Source of the DNA: Narthecium ossifragum | Lineage: Eukaryota; Streptophyta; Magnoliopsida; Dioscoreales; Nartheciaceae | Direction: 5' to 3' | NCBI GenBank assembly: GCA_963920575.1 | Contig: OY986966.1 | Coordinates: 6,329,236 to 6,393,235, forward strand | Length of the DNA stretch: 64,000 bases | Part shown: positions 46,593-57,770 of the stretch, in pieces | Position numbering within the stretch: position 1 is the stretch's first letter | How the letters are laid out: every line of letters starts with the position of its first letter | The notes under the pieces: generated by a model | Seen by the model: the letters and a program-made list of their open reading frames with translations, nothing else | The model's database searches: none | What the model was told of the DNA's origin: nothing | Made by a program: the position numbers and the translations under genes

Positions 46593-47801
46593 TGTTAGCC
46601 AATATAATGGCTAACCAATCAATGATTAACATGTCAACATAATAAATATGACCGACAGACTTTCAAACCCAATTGGGTGATATCGCTCAAAGATAAGATC
46701 ATCGCTCAAAGAATGAAATCATCGATTAAGATCATCGCCCAAAGAGAAAAATCATCAATCAACAATGATGATTGTTTCTATATAAAGAAACCATCAGTCA
46801 AGAGCGATAACGATCTAAAAACGATGATATTATTAACTAAGAACGATGATCTTCTTTACACGAGAAGGTAATCGGCCAAAGACTTAGTTCATTCAAAGAC
46901 AGCAAGTTATCAACTTTGGACGATGAAGACATGGATGAGAAGAAAACACCAACCAAGAAAGACAACATTACAACATATACAAGCTCACCGACCCGACGCA
47001 ACCGTAATCGGCCAGAAGCTCATCGACCAGACGCAATCGTCATTGGCCAGAGCATGGAATGAAGATACGAGGAAATATCGGAGAACATGGGACACGCGGC
47101 TCATCCAGAGTGAAAGATGGAAGACGATGGAGAACGTGCTGGACGAAGCAGTTGAACTCTCTAGTATAAATACATTTATCTTTCATTGTGTAATCTCTCT
47201 CGCAAACTAAACACAGAGTCTGCGCGCCTGGATTTCATTACTGTTCTTTCAAGATATTTATTGTTCATGTAAGTTGATTTAATTCAATAGAATGGCATCG
47301 TTTCTTTGGTACTTAGTTAATCTTTTCTACTTAATGTAGTTTAGATTACTGTTTTAGATGGCTAATTTAGGTTTAGATAGTTATGCTTTTTTCTTCATTT
47401 CTTAGAGTTCTTTAATGCATTTCTTTAGATTAATTTAATATTAGAAGCTTTTATTTCCTGGATTAGATTAAGTTAATGAATAGATTTAAATATGTTTTCT
47501 CTAGATTTAGTAACTTAGGATGATCTTTAACGCTTTCTTTAGTTAATTTCACAATATTAGATAATTTATGCTTTCAATAAGTTAATTTAGACTATTTTAA
47601 GTTAATCTAGATAATTAGTTGTTAATTAGATTATTAAATTAGGTCTAATCTAGACTTCCATTCAACTTGACACCTCTATTCGAACGTAGTTTGAAGGAGT
47701 AGAACTCAACTACAATCATCTGATTCTTAAGTGTGGAGTAGATTTTAATCTTGACTTAGTTGACTATTTGACCGGTCAACGGTTAGATTTCTATTCTAAC
47801 A
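46593..47801 (+). mobile_element. 3' LTR of a Tat-type Ty3/gypsy element (1209 bp)
   Basis: Starts TGTTAGCC and ends TTCTAACA. A TATA box lies at 47165-47172 (GTATAAATAC), followed by a CTCTCTCGC leader and ACACAGAGTCTGCGCGCC. The U3 region has recurrent ATCATCGCTCAAAGA-like motifs (about 46680-46760) and duplicated CGACC(C/A)GACGCAA motifs (about 46985-47035). It has no GATCGATC array. Its 5' half and the rest of the element are missing. Confidence 0.75.
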
Positions 47802-48661
47802 AAGACCGAAACAGATGAAGCCAATGAATGAAGCGAAACAGGAAGAGACACTACAAATCAACATAAATGCTCACAATATAAATGCTTTGAGATATAAAAG
47901 AAAATACAGTAATATAGTAATAACGCATTCAACCTTTGGGTTAGAACATTAGCGATATGCTAAAAATCCACATAATGGCAATTCAATATATACCCAACAA
48001 CAATTGATATATGGAACATAAATCAATAGGTACGTTACCTTTGGGCAATCATTCCTATCTCAAACACAATTAATATATCAAACATGTTGTTTGTTTTAAT
48101 AAACACTATAATGCTGGTGCACCTTTGGGCCAATCCATAATATTCTAATGCTTTAGAAAAATAACTCATAAAGTTATAAATCCATAAATTCAATATCTAT
48201 TACTCTATTAGCTAGGCCACTTTGGTGACAACTAAGCTGATCATAATAAAGATATTGATTGAAAACTCCCATCCATAAGCAACGATTCGAGGAAGAATCA
48301 AGAAATAAAATCACGTACAACATATTCTTTTGCATAATGAGATATACAGTAAGCACCAGAAAAAGTTGTTTCACTTGAATAATCCCACCATTAAACCAAA
48401 CACTTTACTCAGAAAAGACACAATAGGTATAATATTGATCTTCATAAGAAAAGCTTGCAGCTGGACCAATACCGAAATAACTAGGTATGGACCTGACTGC
48501 TATCCTAACCCCATGCATCAATTCCTATGTATTTTAAAATCCATGATGAATCCATTCCATCCAGTGAATCAAATCCAAATGTAGACTATAAAGTAGGCAG
48601 TGGTATGGACAAAAACCACTCATGAAAGTTTCAACCGGGCTCAGACGCCGCACATTAATAT
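47802..48661. other. Copia 5' leader region, no ORF seen
   Basis: AT-rich sequence between the Tat LTR and the copia 5' LTR. No gag motif was recognised. The bases next to the LTR (complement TATTAATGTGCGGCGTCTGA) are where the primer site should be, but they do not match the common tRNA-Met type. Confidence 0.45.
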
Positions 48662-49106
48662 GAAATAATAAATCATGATGACAACGGATCTTTAACTTTC
48701 AAGTGATTTCATCCATACATACACAATCAAACGCAAGCAAAAATAATAACATAAATAACATACCTGAATCCATGAGATCAACCTTTCTATTTTCACCTTC
48801 TCACGTGATATGGATTAATAAATCATGATGATGACGGATCTTTAACTTTCATGTGATTTCATCCATACATAATCATGCGGAAGCATAAATAATAACATAA
48901 ATAACATACCTTGATCCATAAGATCAACCTTTCTTCTATCTTCACCTTCTCACGTGATATGGAATAATAAATCATGATAATGACTGATCTTTAACTTTCA
49001 TGTGATTTTATCCATACACAATCAAGCCGAAGCATAAATAATAACATAAATAACATATCAGGATCCATGAGATCAACCTTTCTTCTATTTTCACCTTCTC
49101 ACGTGA
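48662..49106. repeat. Three tandem units of 147-149 bp in the copia 5' LTR
   Basis: Each unit runs from TAATAAATCATGAT to CACCTTCTCACGTGA. The 3' LTR has one unit. The units differ at several positions. Confidence 0.93.
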
Positions 49107-49384
49107 AACCAGTTCCTCTCTCTTAAGCCCTTCTTTCTTCAATAACACAGATAATGAGATTCTGTATAACTGTTATATATATAGGCTAGAGAGAGGAATG
49201 ATTTCCCCTATCTTCACGTTACGTGCAGTTCCCATCAAAGTCAGCACAATTAGGAGATAATGATTCTCATTTATCCGTTTAATAGAGGAGTGACTAAATA
49301 AGAATTTTATCACTTTAGATTTCAAAATAATCATTATACTAATTATCAAGTAAATCATGAGGGTCATTAATGATATTTCTAATA
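48662..49384 (-). mobile_element. Copia 5' LTR with an internal triplication
   Basis: Homologous to 37850-38272 but longer because of three tandem units (48662-48808, 48809-48957, 48958-49106). The outer end reads TATTAGAAATATC instead of TGTTAG, a mutated terminus. Confidence 0.85.
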
Positions 49385-49920
49385 GGAAAAAATGATGAAT
49401 TTGATGAGGTAATCGGAGGTAGGATGAGATGGCCAGAGCAGAGCTCGCCCGAATATGCGGCGGCTGGCCGGCGAAGGGTAGGTGGCTGCTTGCTGTGAAG
49501 TCACCCTCTCTCTCTCTCACTATTAGCTCTCTCTGCCTCTCTTTTTTTCCTCCAGTTCTCTCTCACCCTTTTTTCTCATTAATTGATCAAACATGTCAAA
49601 ATTAGATTTAAAAAGTCAAAATTATAACTTGTCGGTAGCACATGAAATGGTATGAGGTCTTGTATTAAACGAGGCTGTTTCAAAGCTTAAAAGGTATATT
49701 AAAGCGAATTAAATTGATGGAGATATTATAATATAAATTTATCAAACTCGAAGTTATCGGAATGCAATTTACCTATCTTTTATTCTCGGCAAGAACCTTC
49801 CAAAATTGATTCCCGAATCCGGCTCCCCTTCCGTCATATGACGAAGTGAACCTAGTCGGTGCAAACGGCTAGGAACATCCATCCCATCGAACCTCGTCTG
49901 AGCGGGGGGAGTTCAGTTAT

Positions 49921-49988
49921 CGTCACCGCTGACGATAGCTGACGCCTGCCAGTGCCACCTTTCAAAATAGTTATCGTCACCGCTGACG
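49921..49988 (+). promoter_or_regulatory. as-1-like TGACG/CGTCA cluster upstream of GSTL-B
   Basis: CGTCA at 49921 and 49975; TGACG at 49930, 49940 and 49984. Same boxes and nearly the same spacing as copy A, about 90-155 bp upstream of the ATG. Confidence 0.6.
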
Positions 49989-50075
49989 CCGGCCGGTGTC
50001 ACCTTTCACTATAAGGCGACAACCACCGCACGGCGATACTGGTAGCTCTGCGCCACCGGAGAACGGAGATCGATC

Positions 50076-52684
50076 ATGGCTTCTGCTCCTGCGTAAGCCC
50101 TCCAAACCCTAGAAATTCTTATGCTTATGCTCGTTGTTGGAGTGGTTTTTCTTGGCTTAAATGTTGTTGATTTGATTTGGTGTAGAAGTATCAAGGAGCC
50201 CCTCCCACCTGTTCTTGATTCGACTTCCAACCCACCTCCCCTGTTCGATGGAACCACCAGGTAAATCGGAATTTCCCCTTCTCCAAATCTCGTCTTTTTC
50301 ATGCTTTCAGGTCCAGGGCTCGTATGCTTTGTGGATTGATTACTTATTGTGCTTTGAATCCTTCTGGGCTGTAGGTTGTACATCTCTTACATTTGCCCTT
50401 ATGCTCAGCGCACCTGGATTGCTAGGAACTATAAGGTAACTTTACGTAGATTTGAATTTGCTCCTCTGATGTTGCTTCTAGTCGAGGCAATTCGATATTT
50501 AAGATTAATTAAGTTCTTGGTGGTGCTTTTGGGTAATAGGGTTTGCAGGAAAAGATAAAGCTTGTCCCTATTGATCTGCAAAACAGGCCGGATTGGTACA
50601 AGGAGAAGGTTTACCCCGGGAATAAGGTATATCCATCTCATGCCCTTTCTCTATCTTTTAGTTGCAGGTGATCCTTGTGTTTATATGTTATAACCAGTGG
50701 CAACTATCCTTTTTGAAGTGTATTATGAGATTTTTTATTATTGATACAAAAGTTAAATTATTTTCTCACGTTGAACCATAATAAAATTCATATCTCATAC
50801 GTACATCTTTACGGTTTGTGGAGCTTATTAATTTGATGAGCATCGCGGTGTACAGGTACCTTCCTTGGAGCATAATAATGAGGTCAGGGGAGAGAGCTTG
50901 GATCTTGTTAAATACATTGACCAGAATTTTGAAGGCCCTGCATTGACTCCTGCTGTAAGTGAAGAGAATATATCATCTTGGCTAAAAAGTTCCTTTTATT
51001 CGAGTATCTAACATGTATGCTGAAAATTTTAGGATCCTGAAAAGCAACAATTTGCAGAGGAGTTGCTGTCTTACTCTGATACTTTCAACAAAGTCGCTTA
51101 CTCTGCATTGCCTGCTAAGGGTGATGTGAGTGCAGACGTTGGTAAGTAAGGGAAAGTTGTTGACATGTGTCGGTATTCTTGCACTTGGTTAAGTGAATAT
51201 GGTATTTTGGTTATTTTGCATCAGGTGCTGCCTTTGACAAATTAGAAGATGCTCTGTCAAAGTATGATGATGGACCATTTTTTCTTGGCCAGTTTAGTTT
51301 GGTAAGTACATATTTGTATTTGCTAAAAAATGCTGAGGTTTTTATCGATTTGTGACTTTTTTTAATTGTTAGAATGAACTGCAACTTTTAGGTTACCCAG
51401 TTTCCTTATGTGAAGCTGTATGACAACCCTGCTCAGTCGTAGTCTTCTAGTAATCACCTCTGCTTCTATCAGTGTTCTGTTTTATTTAACCATGTTGATC
51501 TTTGCGGTGCTTTACTTTAATCTATAACTTCCTTTATAAAATATCTTTTGGCTTAGAAAGGCACCTTACTCCCTCATTCGGTTCCTATCAGTTTTCAGCT
51601 CTGGTCTTTTAGCTTAGATACTTTCATTTCATGTGCGAGCTTTTTTATATCTGTAACAAACTTTTGAACTGTACTTGCTTAGTTGCTTTTAATCAGTTTC
51701 CAGAACTTATTATTACAACCTTATTGTTCTATGTTCTGCATGATTAAAATTTTTTGCCCACCTTTTAATTCGGTTGTTTACTGTATCCTTCTGGTCATGT
51801 TTATAGCCTGGCTGGATTCTCCAATCTGGTGACTTGCATACTTCCATGATACATGTTGATAGTAAGGTCATTCTTTGTTGCTTTAGAAAGCTTGAATCTT
51901 GGAAGTGCATGTGCTGAAATTCAGATGTTAATCGCTGTTACCATTTTTTTGTGTATCTTTCAGATGTTAATAGCTCATGCTAACACTTTAATGATGACTT
52001 TCAGACCTTATCAAGTTTAGGCAGCTTAATATCTCCATATTGAATTCTTTCGCTTCTTTCTTTTGGTTTAACATGTTCTTGATGACACTAAAATGTAGGT
52101 GGATATAGCATACGCTCCATTTATTGAAAGGTTTCAGACTGCCTTATCTGAAATTAAAAAATATGACATCACTGCAGGCAGGCCGAAGCTTGCATCATGG
52201 ATTGAGGTATCATCATTATTGTTCTTGCTAGTTAGATGTTTTGCTTATAACCTCCGTATGTTAGGCTTTGGCCTTGATTGACATGCAAATGATTGTGTGA
52301 ACATGGTGATCTATCTGCTCCGTATGTGTTCATGATTTGAATCTTCACAGGATTAAATTTGATGCTTTTCAAGACGAATTAATGGTGATCATAGAATAAG
52401 TGACTCAGTAGAAGCTTCTTTTGCGATTATCGATTGATGTATTCTTGCTATGGTAATAAAGTCTATATACTCTGTTTTTAGGAGTTGAACAAGATAGATG
52501 CCTACAAGCAAACTGTAAGGGATCCTCAGGAGCTACTAGCTATCACCAAGAAGCGGCTAGGGGTATTTCTTCTCCAGCAGCTTCATTTTTTCATTTCATG
52601 AACTTCAGTAGAAAAACAAATATATTGGCACTCATTGTATCTGACATTTCTCGTGTTCTCCCAATTTTTTTCCAGATTGAATGA
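50076..52684 (+). CDS. GSTL: Lambda-class glutathione transferase (In2-1-like), copy B, 10 exons
   Basis: Coding exons: 50076-50092, 50186-50260, 50375-50435, 50540-50626, 50856-50954, 51033-51141, 51225-51301, 52099-52206, 52482-52562 and 52676-52684, all joined by GT-AG introns and encoding about 240 residues. Catalytic Cys38 lies in YICPYAQRTW; the glutathione-binding VPSLEH and GESLDLVKYID region and the all-helical C-terminal domain are intact. Role as for the class: glutathione-dependent thiol transfer or deglutathionylation of small molecules, probably cytosolic. It keeps residues closer to what I expect of the family than copy A does (DPEKQQ, KVAYSALPA, KQTVRDP, KKRLG), so copy B looks the better constrained paralogue. 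The upstream TGACG cluster suggests induction by xenobiotics or salicylate, as known for GST genes. Confidence 0.93.
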
Positions 52685-52946
52685 AGGGTTTTTGTGCCTA
52701 TTCGCAAGTTAGTTTGTAAGCTCTGGCTCGTGTATGTTCTCTCAGAACTCTTTCGCATATGCATGCACAAGTTTTTGTTAGGTTGATATGTTCATGTTTT
52801 GTGAGCATGCAAAATGTTTTTCTAATACACAGGTTCTAGGACTTGCAGTTTGACTCGAAGATGTTGGCTGGTCTCAACATCTGGCTCATGGAAGTTCTTT
52901 GCAATCATATGGAGCTCATTGAATAAGACCTTTAATGCTTGTAGTC

Positions 52947-52952
52947 AATAAA
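52947..52952 (+). terminator. Probable polyadenylation signal of GSTL-B
   Basis: AATAAA about 265 bp after the stop codon, conserved with copy A. Confidence 0.45.
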
Positions 52953-53930
52953 ATATGGGATGGTATTGGATGCCAGAACATGGTATTTGTGGTTTTAGGG
53001 CTCTTGGTCACATGGTGTCCATAGTAAACTGCATTTAGTTAATGCTGCTTATGTACTGAAACGTACTGTAATCAAAATCACGATGTCCTGATGGCTTCTT
53101 GTGTTTGATACCTCAATGCAGAGCTATGTGAGGTTTTGCATTAAAATCTCCAGTATGGTATCTTGATTTGTTTTGCTTGGGCAAAATCGTCTGATTGGTG
53201 AAGAGGCACAGGGGAAACTTATGCTTCTTGGTACAAGTATCAGTGCATAAAGCGCTGGTTGGATCCCCAGGTAATATGAAAAGCGTGTATTTATTAGTAT
53301 TTACATGTGTTTGGTTAGAAACCAACAAAGCTTCAGTTTGGTCATTATCTATCTTCGACTGCATCTTTCCAAAACCGAACTCCATCCAAATCTTGCCCTC
53401 ATATCTGAGCTAAATACCTGGTGTGTAATATATTAGCTTCTTTGGTTAACCATTATGTTGGATATAGCCTATCTCGCCAAACCCTTTAGCTCATAATGTT
53501 CAGCATGTTCTTGATGCTACATTCAGCTCTGGGCTGTTCATTTGGCTGCTACTTCACTGCTTAAGACTATTGGTCCACCATAAACGTCGCTAGGTATCTT
53601 ATTGCTGAGTGTGATGTCCTCTCACAAGTTTATTTTTTCTTCTATTGTACATCTTCTCAGAATTGCTTCAAGTTACCACTTCTGCAGGATGTTACCATAA
53701 TCTTTTTGGAAAATAGGTGGCCATGATCTTATTCAGAATCACAGAGTGGGCCAGCATTGTGCTTCAGCACCAGATGTGCTTAACATGACCTTTGTTCCCA
53801 TTGTTTCCCTTCTGGACGGACTGCTTCTGGTTAATAATTTAGCTTGCAGTTGCTCTATATTCGAGTGTAAGAGATAAGTCATTGCTTAATATAGTTTTGT
53901 CATTATCTTTTGAATGCTTTGCTTTCCTAG
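52953..53930. other. GSTL-B downstream region, no gene seen
   Basis: Collinear with 6520-7492. Short ORFs here show no domain. Confidence 0.5.
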
Positions 53931-54023
53931 ATGATTATTTTGGTCCTGATGCTGCATTTGACAAATTGAAGAAGCTCTTTCAAAATTTGACGAGTGTCTT
54001 TTTTCCTTGGCCAATGTAGCCTG
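53931..54023 (+). pseudogene. Relic of a third GSTL exon (block B)
   Basis: Preceded by an acceptor-like CTTTCCTAG. The segment GATGCTGCATTTGACAAATT...CCTTGGCCAATGTAGCCTG matches GSTL exon 7 (GAAFDKLEDALSKYDDGPFF), with frameshifting differences and a stop, and ends at a GTAAGG donor. It implies that a tandem GSTL unit once lay downstream before the segmental duplication. Confidence 0.75.
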
Positions 54024-54434
54024 GTAAGGACTAAAGTTATTTCACATAGAGAGATTAAGGGAAAGAAAACCACTTAGCTAAACCTCTGTAACTTGGTATA
54101 TAGAAGGGCCAAAGTAGCCAGCCACAAAAAGATGACAACATGGACATGTACAGAGAAGGCCACAACATGAAGAGCTACAAGGACATATATGTACAGAGAG
54201 AACAACCTGGTGTATACGCTCAACATGGACCAGTAAAGAGAGGACTTATAGTAACCTTATGTATACACACATGAACAGCCACCATTAAAAGAACGTCTAA
54301 TAACTTATTGGGTACTGTGCGAAGTATTTGATATACGAGAAAGAAATACCATTTGGGTAATATTTTCGAACGAGGTGTAAATGGATCCGCGGGTTCACCA
54401 ATCATTGATGGCTCTAGAACCGCTAAGCCCTGCG

Positions 54435-54662
54435 TTACATGCTACATGCAATAGTACCTGGAATTATTACCGGGAAAATATATAACTTTATGTGATGCCC
54501 TCGAAGCCACATTCGCATTGCAGTACCAGGTATTGTAGTTTGATCCATCAAGAATAATCGAGATGGGTTGAATGACATCTTTGGTCTGAGACAACATATT
54601 GGCCATTGTGCAACTAAGCGGACCAGGATCCAAAGCGAAATCCGGAGGAGACAGAGCTCCAC
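54435..54662 (-). pseudogene. Copia gag N-terminal fragment
   Basis: The frame QPISIILDGSNYNTWY followed, after a frameshift, by ALRGHHIKLYIF-like text (MWLRGHHIKLYIF) matches the start of copia gag, where LDG-NY-W and LRGH-L are typical. It breaks off at the end of the duplicated block. Confidence 0.65.
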
Positions 54663-55470
54663 ACGGAGTGCAGGAGACTAGATCAACTTGGGATGGTCGG
54701 AGAAGAGCACCTCGCAGTCAAGGAAGAGAGCACCGTGGGAGAAGACCGGAGCAGGAGAGGAGTAGAGCTCGCCGTCAACGTCTATAACAAGAGAAACCCG
54801 GATCGGAGAAGACCTCGATCTCACAATCTGGCTTGGAAGAGTTGCCGGAGAAGAGCATGTTGATCTAGGCTAGAGAGGACTTGCCGCTGAAGGAGAGAAG
54901 CGCTTCGTCGCCGGAGAAGAAAGAGACGAGGCCTCACCGAAGTCCTCGACTTGCTGCGGAAGAAGATTGAGGTTGCCGGAGAAGAGCTCGTCGTGGCCTG
55001 CCACCAAAGAAGAGATGCGCGTCGCCGAAGAGCACCTCGCGGCCTAATGAAAGAGCCCTCGAAGAAGAAGAAGAGCCACCGCTGTCCAAAGAAAAGATCC
55101 TCCGTCGCCGTGCCGAAGAAGAGAGTCGCCACTCAAAGAAAAGATCGTCCGTCGCTGCGCCGAAGAAGAGAGCCGCCCCTTGAAGAGAAGACCTCCGTCG
55201 CCGCGTCGAAGAGGAGAGCCGCCGCCAGGATCCACGACTCTTGTAGGAAAGGGGCTCGTCGATCTAGGCCTGGGATGCCGGAGATGGGGACGCGCTGGTC
55301 GTGCAATCCGGAGTGGGTCACTTGGAGATGAGATCGCGATCGATCTATCAAATAAACGGTGTGATCTTCGATCCGACGAATGCAATCCGATCTTGGAGAT
55401 TAGACGCACAGGACACGATCGGAAGCATCGGAAGGAAACTTTAGGCTACTAGATGAGACAGAACAATCTG
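54663..55470. other. Copia leader region with GCCGCCGGAGAAGAG-like repeats
   Basis: Between the gag start and the primer site. Rich in GAAGAAGAG and GCCGCCG-type motifs, which open several basic or acidic ORFs on both strands. No domain was recognised and these are probably not genes. Confidence 0.45.
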
Positions 55471-55483
55471 GCTCTTGATACCA
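55471..55483 (-). promoter_or_regulatory. Copia primer-binding site (tRNA-Met type)
   Basis: The complement reads TGGTATCAAGAGC, close to the usual TGGTATCAGAGC, directly next to the LTR. Confidence 0.8.
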
Positions 55484-55795
55484 TGTTGAGATAAGAGAAG
55501 AACAGTATATGTGAAATAGAAATTGTAGTTCTGCCTCATCTTATAATATACAGAACAATCTCGGTCTATGTATGGCAATACAAGTGTGAGGACCTGTCCC
55601 TCTACCCCTGTGGTTCGCTGTGGACCGCAAGGGCAATTTGGTAAATTGCACCTTGTCAGTTTGTTTCACACCCGCGTGTGCACACACTGACCATGTTTGT
55701 GTTAGTGTTTGATTAGAATGGTTAGGTGGATCCGGGATCGAAAGATCCGGGCTTGGGCTTGTGTTTTAGCCCAAGTTTAGCTTTCTGCACCTAAG

Positions 55796-55877
55796 GGATC
55801 GATCTTTCCTTGCTAGAAGATCGATCTTTTAATGCCAGAAAGTCAAGGCGCGATCGTCATGAAGGAAAGATCGATCA
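55796..55877. repeat. Palindromes upstream of TATA in the chromovirus LTR
   Basis: GATCGATC sites start near 55796 and 55818 (22 bp apart), with a third near 55868, 23 bp before the TATA box. Confidence 0.9.
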
Positions 55878-56246
55878 TTCATAGGTCGGTTCGTTTGTCT
55901 ATAAAACGGATGTAACCTTCTTCCTTCAATCCTTTTGAAATCCGCCGTTCTTGAGCTCAGATCCGGCTGGATTTTGAAGTGATTGAGGACGATCCAAGGC
56001 TTAGCAGCTGGGATTGAAGCAGCTCTTGCCTAGGTAGGGATTCCTACCTACTTTGTTTTCCGGTTTTGTGAGTTTGAGTTGATTGTGATTTGTTTTGCTT
56101 AGATCTTGCTGCATGTTTGTTAGTTTGTAGAATGCTTACCGGTTTTGGACTCGTTGTCCTTCGTACTACCAGATCCTAATGTTTTGTGGGATTTGCTAGA
56201 GTTTTCCGACGGTATTTATCGCCGGAGGTTCATCGGAGAACCCAAC

Positions 56247-56480
56247 AAGATCGATCCTTCATTGTTAGTCATGCTGAGCTCGAGCATGATCGATCATCTG
56301 GTGAAGATGATCGATCCTTGTTCCAGGGTAGCATGGATGCCTTTTGTTGCGAGGATGATCAATCTTCCTGGGAGGAAGGATCGATCTTCCTGGGAGGAAG
56401 GATCGATCTTCCTTGGCACGACAAGGAGGGTGCCCTCTGTCGCGAGGATGATCGATCTTCCTGGGAGGAAGGATCGATCT
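56247..56480. repeat. Downstream palindrome array in the chromovirus LTR
   Basis: GATCGATC-type sites near 56248, 56287/56308 (21 bp), 56356/56378/56400 (22 and 22 bp) and 56449/56471 (22 bp). Part of it is a tandem repeat of CTTCCTGGGAGGAAGGATCG. It lies after the TATA box, so it would be transcribed. Confidence 0.9.
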
Positions 56481-57770
56481 TCTTTGGTTCGACAGGAAGA
56501 GGGCTCTCTGGCCCTACTGCTTTCCCTAGCCTTGCATACTGGCGTGCACCGAGGGCCTTTATCTGTGTGGTTTGCCTTTGGTTGTTTGCGGGGCTGCTTC
56601 CCGATACAGGTTGCTGGTGAACTGGCTGGCAGTTGGTGGTGTACCACTGCAGCAGTTCCAGACCTTAAATATAAGTTCACCACCCGAGGGCCGGCAGAGT
56701 GCCGAAACCAAACCTTGTTATGCTATCATCGCATATTGTTGCATGCTTAACTCTTGTTTATGCGTATGTTCGTAGCATACATCCTTGTTGTGCATTAGTT
56801 GCATAAGGTTAGGGTGTGGGCGATCTGTGGGTCGCCGTCCCGAGGCTTGGAAGCTCGGATTTAGTCCTAGGACCGGGGTCGGGTAGTTTGGACCAGGTTT
56901 GAATTGTGGTGTACAATCGAATTCGATGATAGGTCTAGAAGACTAGTACACCTGTGGATTGATGATTGTAGAGGTTGTGTCAATCTCTAGTCGAGTTCTG
57001 AGGTATAGCCGGTGTCCAGCTATGACGACTCTTGAGTAGAGGGAGTGCCTACTCAGCGGTGTCATTTCCCGCCAGCAGTGCCGGCTTCCTGCTTGTGAGT
57101 CAGCAGTGTCAGTTCTTGCTTACTGAGCATGACCCATCATGTGACCAGTTCTTCTGAAAGATCATGATCGTGGACTTCAGGGACGCAGTGGAGTATGGGG
57201 CCCCCTTGTACACCTAGACTTTACTAGAGGGCGACACTGTTGTGTTTCCCTCTTCCATCTGTGTGTCGTAGTGTAATTTCTCTGTTGAGCTTAGTTGCTC
57301 ACTCCTACCCGGGCTTCGTTTTGTAGGTGCAGGCGTTAGCTCCTCTTCGGTGGCCCCTACCGGGCAGTTGGTTGGCAGTGCGGCGGCGCCAGGCGGAGTC
57401 TGAGGAGTGGTGATCCTTTATTGCTTTAAACCCTTTGTTAGTTAGTCTCCTACGGGAGTGTTTATATGTTGTATTTGAATCTTCCCCTCTTCGAGGATAT
57501 GTATATTAAGTTTGGGTTTTGTAATCTTTGGTTCGAGGCTCTTTTAATTATAGTCTTTTAAATTGAGGGTGTTTTTGATGAATTGTTAGGGAGACCAATA
57601 GGTTAGAGGGAACCCTCACCAAATTTTTCACGTTTCATTAGGTTTCGGTTCGTGTCGCCCGGCCCGGTTGGACTTTCGCGGGTCGGGGCCCGACAACAAG
57701 AATGGTAATACAAAGTATGATAGAGCATATATGGAATGAGAATAATAAATATTCTCAATATATTCTAACA

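Larger units (their letters stand above)
37850..49384 (-). mobile_element. Minus-strand copia element with nested insertions
   Basis: Bounded by near-identical 5-mers GGAAG (37845-37849) and GGAAA (49385-49389), and block A (about 3189-3193) is the corresponding empty site. The order in element orientation is 5' LTR, leader, [gag and protease deleted], integrase, reverse transcriptase, RNase H, 3' LTR. Nested in it are solo LTRs 38748-40274 and 40942-43888 and a Tat-type 3' fragment (about 45700-47801). Confidence 0.88.
49385..54480 (+). repeat. Segmental duplication, block B, right part
   Basis: Collinear with about 3194-8530. Keeps about 150 bp (49683-49840) and 72 bp (about 50702-50773) that block A lacks, and lacks the LINE of block A. 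Confidence 0.92.
55585..57695 (+). mobile_element. Solo Tekay-type chromovirus LTR (2111 bp)
   Basis: Starts TGTGAGGACCTG and ends GGGTCGGGGCCCGACA; TSD ACAAG at 55580-55584 and 57696-57700. A TATA box TATAAAA lies at 55900-55906, with AGATCGATC palindromes at 55796-55877 just upstream and a second paired array at 56247-56480. Confidence 0.93.
55484..57770 (-). mobile_element. Short copia 5' LTR (about 171 bp) split by a solo chromovirus LTR
   Basis: On the minus strand it starts TGTTAGAATATATTGAGAAT (57770) and ends CTCAACA (55484) next to the primer site. Removing the 2111-bp insertion and one 5-bp duplication leaves about 171 bp. The rest of this copia element beyond the gag start is missing. 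Confidence 0.85.

Noticed and set aside
54821..55452. Basic and acidic ORFs in the copia leader
   Set aside because: Repetitive GAAGAAGAG/CCGCCG composition, no domain, and position between gag and primer site.
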